Shown one piece after another: positions 40,492-49,977 of a stretch of DNA of 64,000 bases. The notes below the pieces were generated by a model, which was not told the DNA's origin, ran no database searches, and saw nothing but the letters and a program-made list of their open reading frames with translations. Positions within the stretch are counted from its first letter, which is position 1. Each line of letters starts with the position of its first letter. The stretch is from Ornithinicoccus hortensis. GTDB taxonomy: Bacteria > Actinomycetota > Actinomycetes > Actinomycetales > Dermatophilaceae. The translations under genes were made by a program, and so were the position numbers. The stretch is taken from contig NZ_VFOP01000001.1 in NCBI RefSeq assembly GCF_006716185.1, positions 62,001-126,000 on the forward strand, in the 5' to 3' direction.

Positions 40492-40644
40492 CCGCCCGCT
40501 CGTGCGTCCGGTCGAGGGTGTAGACCGCCCGACCAGACGTCCGGTGGAGGTAAAAGGCCGACCGCTCGCGCGTCCGGTGCAGGCTAGGAACCGCCCGGCC
40601 AGACGTCCGGTGGGGTGGTAGCACCGCCCGCTCGCCCGTCCGGT
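40492..40644 (-). repeat. Five-unit array in opposite orientation, exact 33-bp period
   Basis: On the plus strand units start CCGCCCG (CCGACCG in one) and end CGTCCGGT, at 40492, 40525, 40558, 40591 and 40624, all 33 apart. Their reverse complement matches the array at 40227-40412. Spacers are 12 nt and variable. The two arrays point toward each other across 79 unique bases. Confidence 0.9.
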
Positions 40645-40650
40645 CGGGAG

Positions 40651-41868
40651 TCAGGACCAGTCGCGGGTGTCGACGATGGGGCCGTCGCCGTCGGTGAGGT
40701 GGGTGACGGCGACGACCTCGGCCCGGAAGCGCAGGCCCTCGCGGACCCGGGGGGCGAGGTCGGCGACGAGCGCCTCGGCGTCGGTGTCCGCAGAAGGGAC
40801 GACCTCGCAGCGCAGCGAGTCGACGTGGTCGGCCCGGCCGACGACGAACCGGTAGTCGGTCACGCCGGAGACCCCCGACATCACGGCGGCGACCTGGGCC
40901 GGGTGCAGGAACATCCCCTTGACCTTGACCGCGGCGCCGGTGCGGCCGAGCACGCCGCGCAGCCGCAGCGAGCCGTCGGGGCCGGTGGTCCAGCCGGACA
41001 GGTCGCCGGTGCCGAACCGGATGAGCGGGTAGTCGGGCCGCAGCACGGTGACCACCACCTCGCCCTCGGTGTCGTCGGTGATCGGCACGCCGGTCCCGAT
41101 CTCGCAGATCTGCACCAGCACGCCGCGGGCCAGCACCATCCCGGCACCGTCGCCGTTCTCGTAGGCCAGCAGCCCGGTCTCCCCCGTGCCGTAGGCCATC
41201 CGCACCGTGCCCACCCGCTCGGTGAGCAGGGCGCGCAGCGAGTCCGGCAGCGGCTCCGCGGTCACCATCGCCCGGTCCAACCGCCACGCCGAGCGCGGGA
41301 GCCCGGCCTCGTCATACCGCTCGGCGAGGGCCTTGAGATAGCTCGGCAGGCCGGTGTATGCCGTGATGCCGAGGTCTGCGATGGCGCGCGCCTGGAGGTC
41401 CTGGTTGCCGATGCCACCGGGCACCACGCGGGCGCCCACCGCGAGCGCGCCCTCCTCCATCATCGCCCCGGCCGGTGACAGGTGGTAGCCGAAGCAGTTG
41501 AGCACGGTGTCGCCGGCCCCCACGCCCATGTCGCCGAGCACCTGACCCCAGCGCCAGCTGTCGGCGCCGGCCAGCTGCGGCTCGTAGAGCGGGCCGGGCG
41601 ACTGAAAGACCCGGACCACGTCGGCGCCCTCGGCGAGCATCCCGCCGAACGGCGGCCGCTCCGCCTGCAGCCCGACCACCTCGTCCTTGGGCAGCACCGG
41701 CACCGCGGCCAGGTCGGCGACCGACCGGATGCCGGCCGGGTCCACCCCGGCGGCCTCCAACCGGGCGGCGAGTCCCGGGACGGCGGCGGCGCGGCCGACC
41801 AGGTCGGCGACGGCGCGGTCCAGTCCGTGGTCCTCCAGGTGCCCCCGGAGGGCAGCATCGATCGACAT
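40651..41868 (-). CDS. Phenylacetate-CoA-ligase-like AMP-dependent ligase
   Basis: This 405-residue protein resembles PaaK-type ligases: LPKDEVVGLQAERPPFGG near the start, then RVFQSPGPLYEPQ where the glycine/serine-rich loop lies. MAYGTGETGLLAYE and DYPLIRFGTGDLSGW follow, and GRTGAAVKVKGMFLHPAQV closes the lid hinge. It probably activates an aromatic or branched carboxylate to its CoA ester. The ATG at 41868 has AGGAG upstream; a much longer frame through the ABC genes is a shadow. It is the last gene of the liv-type cluster, so its substrate is probably the imported one. Confidence 0.8.
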   Translation of the reverse strand: MSIDAALRGHLEDHGLDRAVADLVGRAAAVPGLAARLEAAGVDPAGIRSVADLAAVPVLPKDEVVGLQAERPPFGGMLAEGADVVRVFQSPGPLYEPQLAGADSWRWGQVLGDMGVGAGDTVLNCFGYHLSPAGAMMEEGALAVGARVVPGGIGNQDLQARAIADLGITAYTGLPSYLKALAERYDEAGLPRSAWRLDRAMVTAEPLPDSLRALLTERVGTVRMAYGTGETGLLAYENGDGAGMVLARGVLVQICEIGTGVPITDDTEGEVVVTVLRPDYPLIRFGTGDLSGWTTGPDGSLRLRGVLGRTGAAVKVKGMFLHPAQVAAVMSGVSGVTDYRFVVGRADHVDSLRCEVVPSADTDAEALVADLAPRVREGLRFRAEVVAVTHLTDGDGPIVDTRDWS

Positions 41869-41963
41869 GGCTCGACTCCTCGGCTGAGCAGGTGCATGCG
41901 GGTGCTTCATCGGTATGCGGGGGGTGCCGGCGACGGGCCGGCCGCCGGCACCCCGTGGTCGCC

Positions 41964-42811
<848 letters not shown>

Positions 42812-42815
<4 letters not shown>

Positions 42816-44026
42816 GGCGTGGCGCCGGCCTCGAGCTCGACCATCTCGCCGTCCTGGGCCTGGTAGATACCGGTCGAGGTGGAGCCGCGGTGGCTCTCGG
42901 CGCTGAACTCGATGTTGCCCTCACCGATGACGCCGCCGGTGTCGATGGCACCCATCGTCTCCAGCGACTCACGCAGGTTCGGGCCGGTCAGCTCGTTGCC
43001 CTCGGAGATGGTGTAGGCCATCCCCTCGGCCATCACGTGCATGACGTACCAGCCCTGCACCCACGAGGTGCCGATGGTCTCCGGGTCGGTGCCCTGCTCC
43101 TCGAGGTACTCGTTGATGACGCCGTGGCCCTCCTTCTCCGCGCTCATCGGCGCGAACGGCTGGACCAGGATGTGACCCTCGGCCGCCTCGGCGCCCGCGG
43201 TGTCGATGAACAGCTCGTTGCCGCACCAGTTCAGGCAGACGATCGTCATGTCCAGGTTCTGCGCGGCGATGTCCTTGGCGACCAGCGCGGCCGGCGAGGC
43301 GACGTTCTGGATCACGACGTACTTCGCGCCCTGGGACTGGGCCTGGGACAGCAGCCCGACGTAGTTCTGCGAGCCGGCCGGCATCGCGTAGCTCTGGTAG
43401 CCCAGGTCCAGACCGGACTCCTCGATCCAGGCCTCGCCGTCGGCGACCGGGGCCTCGCCGAACGGGCTGTCGTGGTGGAAGACCGCGACCTCGGCGCCGC
43501 CGCCGGAGTCCTCGGCGATCCAGTTCAGCGCGACCCGCATCTGGTCGGAGTAGGTCGGGGCGACCACGAAGTTGTAGGGCGCCTCCTCCGGGTCGGTCAG
43601 CGGCTCGGCGAACGAGCCGGACATGAACGGCAGCTCGTCGTTGGCGACGGCCTTGGAGAGCGCCTCGGTGTCACCGGTGCCCCAACCCTGGACGGCCACG
43701 ACGTCCTCGTTGACGTACTGCTTGTAGAGCTGCTCGGCCTTGGGGACCTCGTAGGCGTAGTCGTTGGAGTCGGCGTCGATCTCCCGGCCCTCGACGCCAC
43801 CGTTGGCGTTGCGCCACTTGATGTAGGCGAGCATGCCCTCGTTGTAGGGCGTGCCCACGTCACCGGTCGCGCCGGTGAGGTCGGCGATGAGGCCGACCGG
43901 GATCGGCTCGTCGGAGTCGGCGTCGTCGCCACCTCCGCCGCCGCCGCCGTCACTCCCGCAGGCGGACAGCACGAGGGCGGACGCGGCGGCCAGCGCCACC
44001 GCGGCTGAGCGGGTCTTTCCGAACAT
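42812..44026 (-). CDS. livK: Branched-chain amino acid-type ABC substrate-binding lipoprotein
   Basis: The 404-residue lipoprotein has signal MFGKTRSAAVALAAASAL, lipobox LSAC at residue 20-23, and a Gly/Asp linker. IPVGLIADLTGATGDVGTPYNEGMLAYI is the LivK/Leu-Ile-Val-binding start, with VVAVQGWGTGDTEALSKAV in the second strand of the fold. The gene lies between the ATPase and permease genes. Ligand is not predictable: relatives in CoA-ligase clusters bind aromatic acids or other carboxylates rather than amino acids. Confidence 0.87.
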
Positions 44027-44127
44027 TTGGTGTCTCCTTGTGTGGTGGGCTGGGTTGTCGTGGTCTCGGTATGGCGTGGTGTCGGTGTGCGGTCCGGCCG
44101 CCGGTCACCGGTCCGCGGGTGGGTGGG

Positions 44128-45198
44128 CTAGTAGCGGAACGGCCAGAACCTGATGTAGTCCTTCATCCGGTGCCAGATCCGGTCCAGGCCGCGCGGTTCG
44201 AAGATCAGGAAGCAGATGATGATCAGGCCGAACAGGGCGTTCTGGATGGCCGGCAGCTGGTTGGCCAGGAACGGCAGCGAGGACTCGGCGGAGTTGGCCG
44301 CCTCCTGGATGAACTCCGGCAGCAGGGTCATGAAGATCGCGCCGTAGACGGCGCCGGCGATGCTGCCCAGGCCGCCGACGATGATCATCGCCAGGTAGAG
44401 GATCGAGACGTCGAGGGTGAACTTCTCCCAGGAGATGACCTCGCTGTAGTGGGCGGTGAGCGCCCCGGCCAGCCCGACGAAGGCGGAGGACACCGCGAAG
44501 GCGGTGAGCTTGGCACGGGTCAGGTTGACCCCGATCGCCTCGGCGGCGATGTCCTGGTCGCGCACCGCCATGAACGAGCGGCCCAGGCCGGTGCGGAACA
44601 GGTTGCGCCCGGTGATCACGGCGAGCACCGCCAGCACCATCAGGATCCAGTACCACTGGGTCTCGAAGACGTCGCGGCCGCCGATCTTGAAGCCGCCGAT
44701 CTCCAGCCGGTCCACGTTGATGTAACCGGCGCCCTCGGTGAGCCAGCCGCCGTAGTCGCGGCGGATGAGGAACTCGATGATCATCTGGCTGGCCAGCGTG
44801 GCGATCGCCAGGTAGAGCCCCTTGAGCCGCAGCCCGGGCAGGCCGAAGAAGGTGCCGACGACGGCGGTGAGGACCACGGCGAACAGGATCGCCAGCGGCG
44901 TGGGCAGCCCGATCCGGTCGGACAGGATCGCCGAGGAGTAGGCCCCGACGGCCAGGAAGCCGCCCTGCCCCAGTGAGATCTGCCCGGTGTAGCCGACCAG
45001 GATGTTCAGCCCCACGGCGCCGATCACGGCGATGCAGATCGTGTTGACGACCGAGAGCCAGTAGTTGTCCAGGACGAACGGGACGACCAGGAGCAGCACC
45101 AGCATCAGGGCGAGCCGGAAGTACTCCGACTTGGTGGCCCGCAGGCGCAGCTCCGAGGTGTAGCTGCGGTGGTGGATTCCGGTAGCGGTGGCGGCCAT
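44128..45198 (-). CDS. livM: Branched-chain amino acid-type ABC permease (LivM)
   Basis: The 356-residue permease has about 9-10 helices. AVGLNILVGYTGQISLGQGGFLAVGAY is the canonical LivM motif (NLL.GY.GQ.SLG...F.G.GAY), and MAVRDQDIAAEAIGVNLTRAKLTAFAVSSAF is the coupling segment. IIVGGLGSIAGAVYGA completes the match. The 7-base gap to livH upstream and about 100 bases to the binding-protein gene downstream fit one operon. Confidence 0.9.
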   Translation of the reverse strand: MAATATGIHHRSYTSELRLRATKSEYFRLALMLVLLLVVPFVLDNYWLSVVNTICIAVIGAVGLNILVGYTGQISLGQGGFLAVGAYSSAILSDRIGLPTPLAILFAVVLTAVVGTFFGLPGLRLKGLYLAIATLASQMIIEFLIRRDYGGWLTEGAGYINVDRLEIGGFKIGGRDVFETQWYWILMVLAVLAVITGRNLFRTGLGRSFMAVRDQDIAAEAIGVNLTRAKLTAFAVSSAFVGLAGALTAHYSEVISWEKFTLDVSILYLAMIIVGGLGSIAGAVYGAIFMTLLPEFIQEAANSAESSLPFLANQLPAIQNALFGLIIICFLIFEPRGLDRIWHRMKDYIRFWPFRY

Positions 45199-45205
45199 CG
45201 TCAGC

Positions 45206-46078
45206 TCACACCCTCTCGATCCGGGTCTCGCCGAAGATGCCGTACGGACGCACGAGCAGGATCAGGACGAGCACGATGTAGGGGACGACCGTGGCCAGGC
45301 CCGGGTCCCAGTAGCCGGCGGTGAACTGTTGGACCAGGCCGATCACCAGGCCACCGACGATGGTGCCGGGCACCGAGTCGAGGCCACCCAGGATGACCAC
45401 CGGGAAGACCAGCAGCCCGAAGGAGGCGATGTTCTGGTCCACGGCGGAGATGTCCCCGAGCAGGATGCCGGCGATCAGCGCGCTGACCGCGGCCAGCGCC
45501 CACGCCATCGCGAAGATCCGGCGCACCGAGATGCCCATCGTCATCGCCGCCTGCTGGTCGTCGGCCACGGCCCGCATCGCGATGCCGTGCCGGGACCGGC
45601 GGAAGAACAGGGTGAACGCGGTGAGCACGACCGCGGCCACCAGGATGGCGACCAGCCGGTTCAGCGGCACCGTGGCCCCGAGGACCTCCACCGAGCCGCG
45701 GGGCAGGATCGCCGGCTGGCTCTGCGGCCGGGTGCCGTAGAACATCTGCACCAGCGCCTTGAGCAGGGCCGACAACCCGATGGTGACCATGATGATGCTG
45801 ATCGGGTTCTCCCCGATCATGGGCCGCAGGATGAGCCGCTCGACGAGCACACCGATGAGGGTGGCGACGACCACCCCGACGAGGACGGCGAGGATAAGCG
45901 GCAGCCCGAAGATCACGAACGCGGTGAAGAACATGTAGGCGCCGACCAGCAGGAACTCTCCCTGGGCGAAGTTGATCACCCCGGTCGCCTTGTAGATGAG
46001 CACGAAGCCCAGCGCGGCGAGCGCCAGGATCGAGCCGTCGGCCAGCCCGTAGGCGAGCTGGTTGATGAAGTTGCTCAT
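45206..46078 (-). CDS. livH: Branched-chain amino acid-type ABC permease (LivH)
   Basis: The 290-residue permease starts MSNFINQLAYGLADGSILAL, with ALGFVLIYKATGVINFAQGEFLLVGAY, the LivH signature (G..L.YR...V.NFA.GE....GAY). The coupling loop MRAVADDQQAAMTMGISVRRIFAMAWAL and VVILGGLDSVPGTIVGGLVIG are in place. Its start overlaps the CoA-ligase gene stop by ATGA, so ligase and transporter are made together. Confidence 0.9.
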   Translation of the reverse strand: MSNFINQLAYGLADGSILALAALGFVLIYKATGVINFAQGEFLLVGAYMFFTAFVIFGLPLILAVLVGVVVATLIGVLVERLILRPMIGENPISIIMVTIGLSALLKALVQMFYGTRPQSQPAILPRGSVEVLGATVPLNRLVAILVAAVVLTAFTLFFRRSRHGIAMRAVADDQQAAMTMGISVRRIFAMAWALAAVSALIAGILLGDISAVDQNIASFGLLVFPVVILGGLDSVPGTIVGGLVIGLVQQFTAGYWDPGLATVVPYIVLVLILLVRPYGIFGETRIERV

Positions 46079-48075
46079 CGGCGGCCGCTCCAGACGGGTC
46101 GACGTCCCCGGCCCTCCGGGATCGTGTAGGTGGTCAGGTCGAAGATCTGCAGGACCAGCTCGCGCTCGACGCTGCTGCCGTCCTGGTAGGTCACCCGGCT
46201 CCGGATGGCCACCTGGTCATCGCCTCGGTCGAGGGCGGCGATGATGTCGGCGTACCGGTCGGCGATGACGTTGCGCCGCACCTTCCGGGTGCGGGTGATC
46301 TCGTCGTCGTCGGGGTCCAGCTGCTTGTGCAGCAGCACGAAGCGGGCCACCCGGATACTCTCCGGCAGGTCCTCGTTGGCCCGGGTCGACTCCTCGGCGA
46401 TGAGGTCGTAGACCTCGTCCTTGCCGGCCAGGTCGGTGTAGGTGGTGTAGCTGAGCCGCTCGTGCTCGGCCCACGACCCCACCGTCGCGGGGTCCAGGGT
46501 GATCAGCGCGGTCATCCCGCCGGCCGAGGCACCCGTCCCCGTGCCCGAGCCGGGCGCGAAGACCACGGCCTCCTCGACATACGGGGAGAACTTGAGCTTG
46601 TTCTCGATGAACGCGCTGGAGTAGCGGGTGCCGTCGGGGGCGGTGAGCACGTCCTTGGCCCGGTCGATGACCACCAGGTGCCCGTTGTCGTCCAGGTAGC
46701 CCGCGTCACCGGTGTGCAGCCAGCCCTCCGCGTCGACCGTCTCCGCCGTGGCCTCGGGCTGCTTGTAGTAGCCGCGGAAGACCGAGGCGGAGCGGAGCAG
46801 GATCTCGCCGTCGTCGGAGATCCGCAGGTCGGTGCCGGGGATCGGGGTGCCGACTGTGTTGAACGGGACGTCGTCGTCGCGGTGCACCACCGCGATGCCG
46901 CAGATCTCGGTCTGGCCGTAGATCTGCTTGAGGTTGACCCCGATCGCGTGGAAGAAGCGGAAGACGTCGGGGCCGAGCGGGGCACCACCGGTGTAGCAGC
47001 GGCGGATCCGGGCCAGCCCCAGCTGGTCGCGTACCGGGCGGGTGGCGACGGCGTCGGCCAGCGCGTGCTGCAGCTTCAGGCCGGCGCCGGGCTGCTTGCC
47101 GCTGACCCGGATGCGGGCCACCTTGTCCCCGACGTCGTAGCCCCAGCCGAAGACCTTGCGCTTGAGCCAGCCCGCCTCGTCGATCCGGACCTGGACCTCC
47201 GAGAGCATCGACTCCCAGATCCGCGGCGGGGAGAACATCACGTCCGGGCCGATCTCGCGCAGGTCGCTGCGCTGGGTCGCCGAGTCCTCCGGGAAGGACA
47301 GCGTCAGCCCCCGGGAGAGCCCGCAGGCCACGGCCAGCATCTGCTCGCCGATCCAGGCGAACGGCAGGAACGATACGTAGCGGTCCTTGGGGCCGATCGG
47401 GTCGATCTCGGTGAGGTGGTCGGCCATCGCCAGCAGGTTGTGGTGCGAGAGTTCGCCCAGCTTGGGCTTGGAGGTGGTCCCCGAGGTGGTGCAGATGACC
47501 GCGATGTCGTCCGGGGTGCCGGCGGCGACCTGCTCGTCGTACCACCCCTGGTGCGCCTCGCCCCAGACCCGGCCCTGGGCCTCGAGCTCGGTGAACTCCA
47601 GCAGCACCGGGTCGGTGTAGGCCTCCAGCCCGTGCGGGTCGTAGTAGACGACCTTCTCCACGGCCAGCGGTGCGCCGTCCTCCGGCGTCGGCTCGGAGAT
47701 CAGCCGCAGCAGCTTGTCCACCTGCTCCTGGTCCTCGGCCACGACCACCCGGGCCTGCGACAGGGTCAGGATGTGCCGCAGCTCCTCCCCGATCGAGGTG
47801 GGGTAGATCCCGACGACCGCGGCGCCGATGCTCTGCGCGGCCAGCTCGGCGATCAGCCACTCCGGTCGGTTGTCGCCCAGCACCGCGACGATCTCGCCGC
47901 GCTCGACCCCGAGCGCGGCCAGCCCGTGGGCGGTGTCCCGGACCCGCTGGGCGTAGTCGGCCCAGGTGATCGGCGCCCAGATGCCGTACTGCTTCTCCTG
48001 CATCGCGACGTCGTCCGGCCGGGTGGCGGCCATCTCGAGCATGAGCCGCGGGAAGGTGGTCCGCTCCTCAGCCAT
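46075..48075 (-). CDS. Long-chain acyl-CoA synthetase-like AMP-dependent ligase
   Basis: This 666-residue enzyme starts MAEERTTFPRLMLEMAATRPDD. P-loop TTSGTTSKPK ends near residue 205, followed by IYGQTEICGI for adenylate and GWLHTGDAGYLDDNGHLVVIDR with the conserved Asp and Arg. It belongs to the FadD15-like long-chain branch found in actinobacterial liv clusters. The lid Lys region near 590 carries RTRKVRRNVIADRY rather than the usual SGK. It overlaps the livG stop by eight bases. It likely converts the imported acid to a CoA ester. Confidence 0.85.
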   Translation of the reverse strand: MAEERTTFPRLMLEMAATRPDDVAMQEKQYGIWAPITWADYAQRVRDTAHGLAALGVERGEIVAVLGDNRPEWLIAELAAQSIGAAVVGIYPTSIGEELRHILTLSQARVVVAEDQEQVDKLLRLISEPTPEDGAPLAVEKVVYYDPHGLEAYTDPVLLEFTELEAQGRVWGEAHQGWYDEQVAAGTPDDIAVICTTSGTTSKPKLGELSHHNLLAMADHLTEIDPIGPKDRYVSFLPFAWIGEQMLAVACGLSRGLTLSFPEDSATQRSDLREIGPDVMFSPPRIWESMLSEVQVRIDEAGWLKRKVFGWGYDVGDKVARIRVSGKQPGAGLKLQHALADAVATRPVRDQLGLARIRRCYTGGAPLGPDVFRFFHAIGVNLKQIYGQTEICGIAVVHRDDDVPFNTVGTPIPGTDLRISDDGEILLRSASVFRGYYKQPEATAETVDAEGWLHTGDAGYLDDNGHLVVIDRAKDVLTAPDGTRYSSAFIENKLKFSPYVEEAVVFAPGSGTGTGASAGGMTALITLDPATVGSWAEHERLSYTTYTDLAGKDEVYDLIAEESTRANEDLPESIRVARFVLLHKQLDPDDDEITRTRKVRRNVIADRYADIIAALDRGDDQVAIRSRVTYQDGSSVERELVLQIFDLTTYTIPEGRGRRPVWSGRR

Positions 48076-49033
48076 TGCCGCCCTCCGTCCCCTCGGCAGC
48101 GGCCCGGTCGGCGGCATGCTCCTCCTCGATCTGGTCCTCCATCTTGACGACCGCCTCCCGCACCTCGGCGTCCTCCTCCTCGGCACCCAGGTAGGCCTCG
48201 ATCACCCCGGGGTCGGCCTTCACCTCATCGGGGGTGCCGTCGGCGATGAGTGCCCCGAAGTCGAGCACGCTGACCCGGTCGGAGATGTCCATCACCACGT
48301 TCATGTCGTGCTCGATGAGCACCACGGAGACGCTGGCCAGCTCGTGCACGTCGAGGATGTAGCGGGCCATGTCCTCCTTCTCCTCGGCGTTCATGCCGGC
48401 CATCGGCTCGTCGAGGAGCAGCAGCGCCGGCTGCAGGCACAGCGCGCGCCCGAGCTCGACCCGCTTCTGGATGCCGTAGGCGAGCGAGCCCACCGGCTTG
48501 CCCCGGAAGGCCTGCAGCTGCAGCAGGTCGATGACCTCCTCGACCAGGTGCCGGTGGGCGATCTCCTGCCGGCGGGCCGGGCCGAGCCAGAGCATCGACT
48601 TCAGCACGCTGTGCTTCATGTGGATGTGCCGGCCGAGCATCAGGTTCTCCAGCACGGTGAGGCCGTGGAACAGCTCGATGTTCTGGAACGACCGGGCGAC
48701 GCCGAGCCGGGCGATCTTGTATGGCGGCAGGCTGGTCAGCGTGTGCGTGCGGGTCTCGCCGGGGGTCCCGTCCGCCCCGAGCGCGGCGGAGTGCAGCCGG
48801 ATCTGGCCCTCCTGCGGGTGGTAGAGCCCGCTGATGCAGTTGAGCAGCGAGGACTTCCCGGCGCCGTTCGGTCCGATGACCGCGTGGATGTGGCCCTCGG
48901 TGACGGTGAATGAGATGTCGCGCAGCGCCTTGACGCCGCCGAACCGCAGCGAGATCGCGTCGACCTCGAGCAGTGGCTGACCCGCGGGCAGGTGACTGCC
49001 GCGCAGCGAGTGCTGGTACGCCCTGGTGAGCAC
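48068..49033 (-). CDS. livG: Branched-chain amino acid-type ABC ATPase (LivG)
   Basis: The 321-residue ATPase has SLRFGGVKALRDISF and Walker A GPNGAGKS at 54-61. GVARSFQNIELFHGLTVLENLMLGRH has the Q-loop and LivG ending, LAYGIQKRVELGRAL is the LivG-type signature (LSYG.QR..E.AR), and Walker B LLLLDEPMAGMN is followed by IEHDMNVVM. A charged, Glu-rich C-terminal extension of about 45 residues is unusual. First gene of the minus-strand cluster, divergent from the IclR regulator gene. Confidence 0.9.
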   Translation of the reverse strand: MLTRAYQHSLRGSHLPAGQPLLEVDAISLRFGGVKALRDISFTVTEGHIHAVIGPNGAGKSSLLNCISGLYHPQEGQIRLHSAALGADGTPGETRTHTLTSLPPYKIARLGVARSFQNIELFHGLTVLENLMLGRHIHMKHSVLKSMLWLGPARRQEIAHRHLVEEVIDLLQLQAFRGKPVGSLAYGIQKRVELGRALCLQPALLLLDEPMAGMNAEEKEDMARYILDVHELASVSVVLIEHDMNVVMDISDRVSVLDFGALIADGTPDEVKADPGVIEAYLGAEEEDAEVREAVVKMEDQIEEEHAADRAAAEGTEGGNG

Positions 49034-49084
49034 TGGCCACTCCTGGGGGGTTCGTCGATGAAGCCTGGCGGGACGTGACGCTAC

Positions 49085-49103
49085 ATTTCCACTATCTGAA
49101 AAT
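49085..49103. promoter_or_regulatory. IclR-type operator candidate
   Basis: ATTTCC and GAAAAT flank a seven-base centre in the divergent gap between livG and the IclR gene. IclR-family sites commonly take the form TTTC-N-GAAA, so this AT-rich dyad is a natural target for the adjacent regulator. Confidence 0.4.
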
Positions 49104-49203
49104 CAAGCACTGTGTCCGGAAAGTTATCTCGAACATTGCAGGGGTCTATCGGCTGTTGGAAGTCATGGTGCACTATGGGGGCGGCGAGAGGAGGCCGTGG
49201 CCA

Positions 49204-49977
49204 ATGACGACGAACGAGATCGCCGAGCCCGGCCCCAGCGGGGGACGCGGGGGCCTGGGGACGGTACGCAACGCGGTGCGGCTGTTGGAGCTGCTCGGCG
49301 AGGGTCCGGCATACCAACAGCTCACCGACCTGGCCGAGCGCTCCCACATGTCGATCCCGACGGTCCACCGGCTGCTGCGCTCGCTGGTGCTGGCCGACCT
49401 GGTGGTGCAGGACCCGCGCTCCTCGCGGTACGGGCTGGGGCCCGAGCTGACCCGGCTGTCCAACCACTACCTGTCCCGCCTGCCGCTGCTCGGCGCGCTC
49501 GGCCCCTACCTGTCCCAGCTGCGCGACCAGCTCGGCAGCACCGTGCACGTGGAGACCCTCGTGCACGGCGAGGTCGTCTACGTCGACCGGGTGGACGGCA
49601 CGGACCGCGGCCCCTACCGGGACACCCACCGGGTGGGCCCCGCCCTCTCCTGCGCCGGCGGCCGGCTGCTCGCGGCCCGGGCCGGCGACAACGGCTGGCA
49701 GCGCGCCCTGGACCGGGCCGAGCCGGTGGACCGCGAGGCGGCGGAGGCGGACGGCGCGCGCGAGGAGTGGGCCGCCGCCGACCACCTGGCCCTCGAGCCG
49801 GACGACCCGACGCTGCCCGCCGAGGTCGCCGTGGCCCTGGTCGACGGGCAGGGCACCGCGGTCGCGGCCCTGGCGGCCAACGTCGACGACGTCCTCGACA
49901 CCGAGCGGGTCGGCCGGGTCGCCGCGCACCTGGGCCGGGCCGCCCGCGCCGCTGGGAGGACCCTGGGCCATGCCTGA
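49204..49977 (+). CDS. IclR-family transcriptional regulator
   Basis: This 257-residue regulator has an N-terminal winged helix (about 18-85: TVRNAVRLLELLGEGPAYQQ, MSIPTVHRLLRSLVLADL, YGLGPELTRL) and a C-terminal IclR ligand domain (LGSTVHVETLVHGEVVYVDRVDG). The ligand domain is cut short and Asp/Glu-rich at its end compared with typical IclR. It begins at ATG 49204. It is divergent from the liv cluster and overlaps the next gene by eight bases. It probably represses or activates the transporter-ligase genes in response to the imported acid or its CoA ester. Confidence 0.85.
   Translation: MTTNEIAEPGPSGGRGGLGTVRNAVRLLELLGEGPAYQQLTDLAERSHMSIPTVHRLLRSLVLADLVVQDPRSSRYGLGPELTRLSNHYLSRLPLLGALGPYLSQLRDQLGSTVHVETLVHGEVVYVDRVDGTDRGPYRDTHRVGPALSCAGGRLLAARAGDNGWQRALDRAEPVDREAAEADGAREEWAAADHLALEPDDPTLPAEVAVALVDGQGTAVAALAANVDDVLDTERVGRVAAHLGRAARAAGRTLGHA

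Larger units (their letters stand above)
40212..40650. other. Intergenic region between convergent genes, filled by repeat arrays
   Basis: About 440 bases between the convergent arcA and CoA-ligase-like genes. Two opposed 33-bp-period arrays (40227-40412 and 40492-40644) occupy most of it; the central 40413-40491 is unique sequence. Several frames through the arrays stay open and encode 11-residue repeats, a consequence of the 33-bp period. No gene is supported. Confidence 0.7.

Noticed and set aside
40227-40644. CRISPR array
   Set aside because: Repeats are regular, but spacers are 11-12 nt, units vary internally, orientation flips and no cas genes are nearby.
46327-48147. 606-codon plus-strand frame over the acyl-CoA synthetase gene
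   Set aside because: Antisense shadow; no domain, and the minus strand has all ligase motifs.
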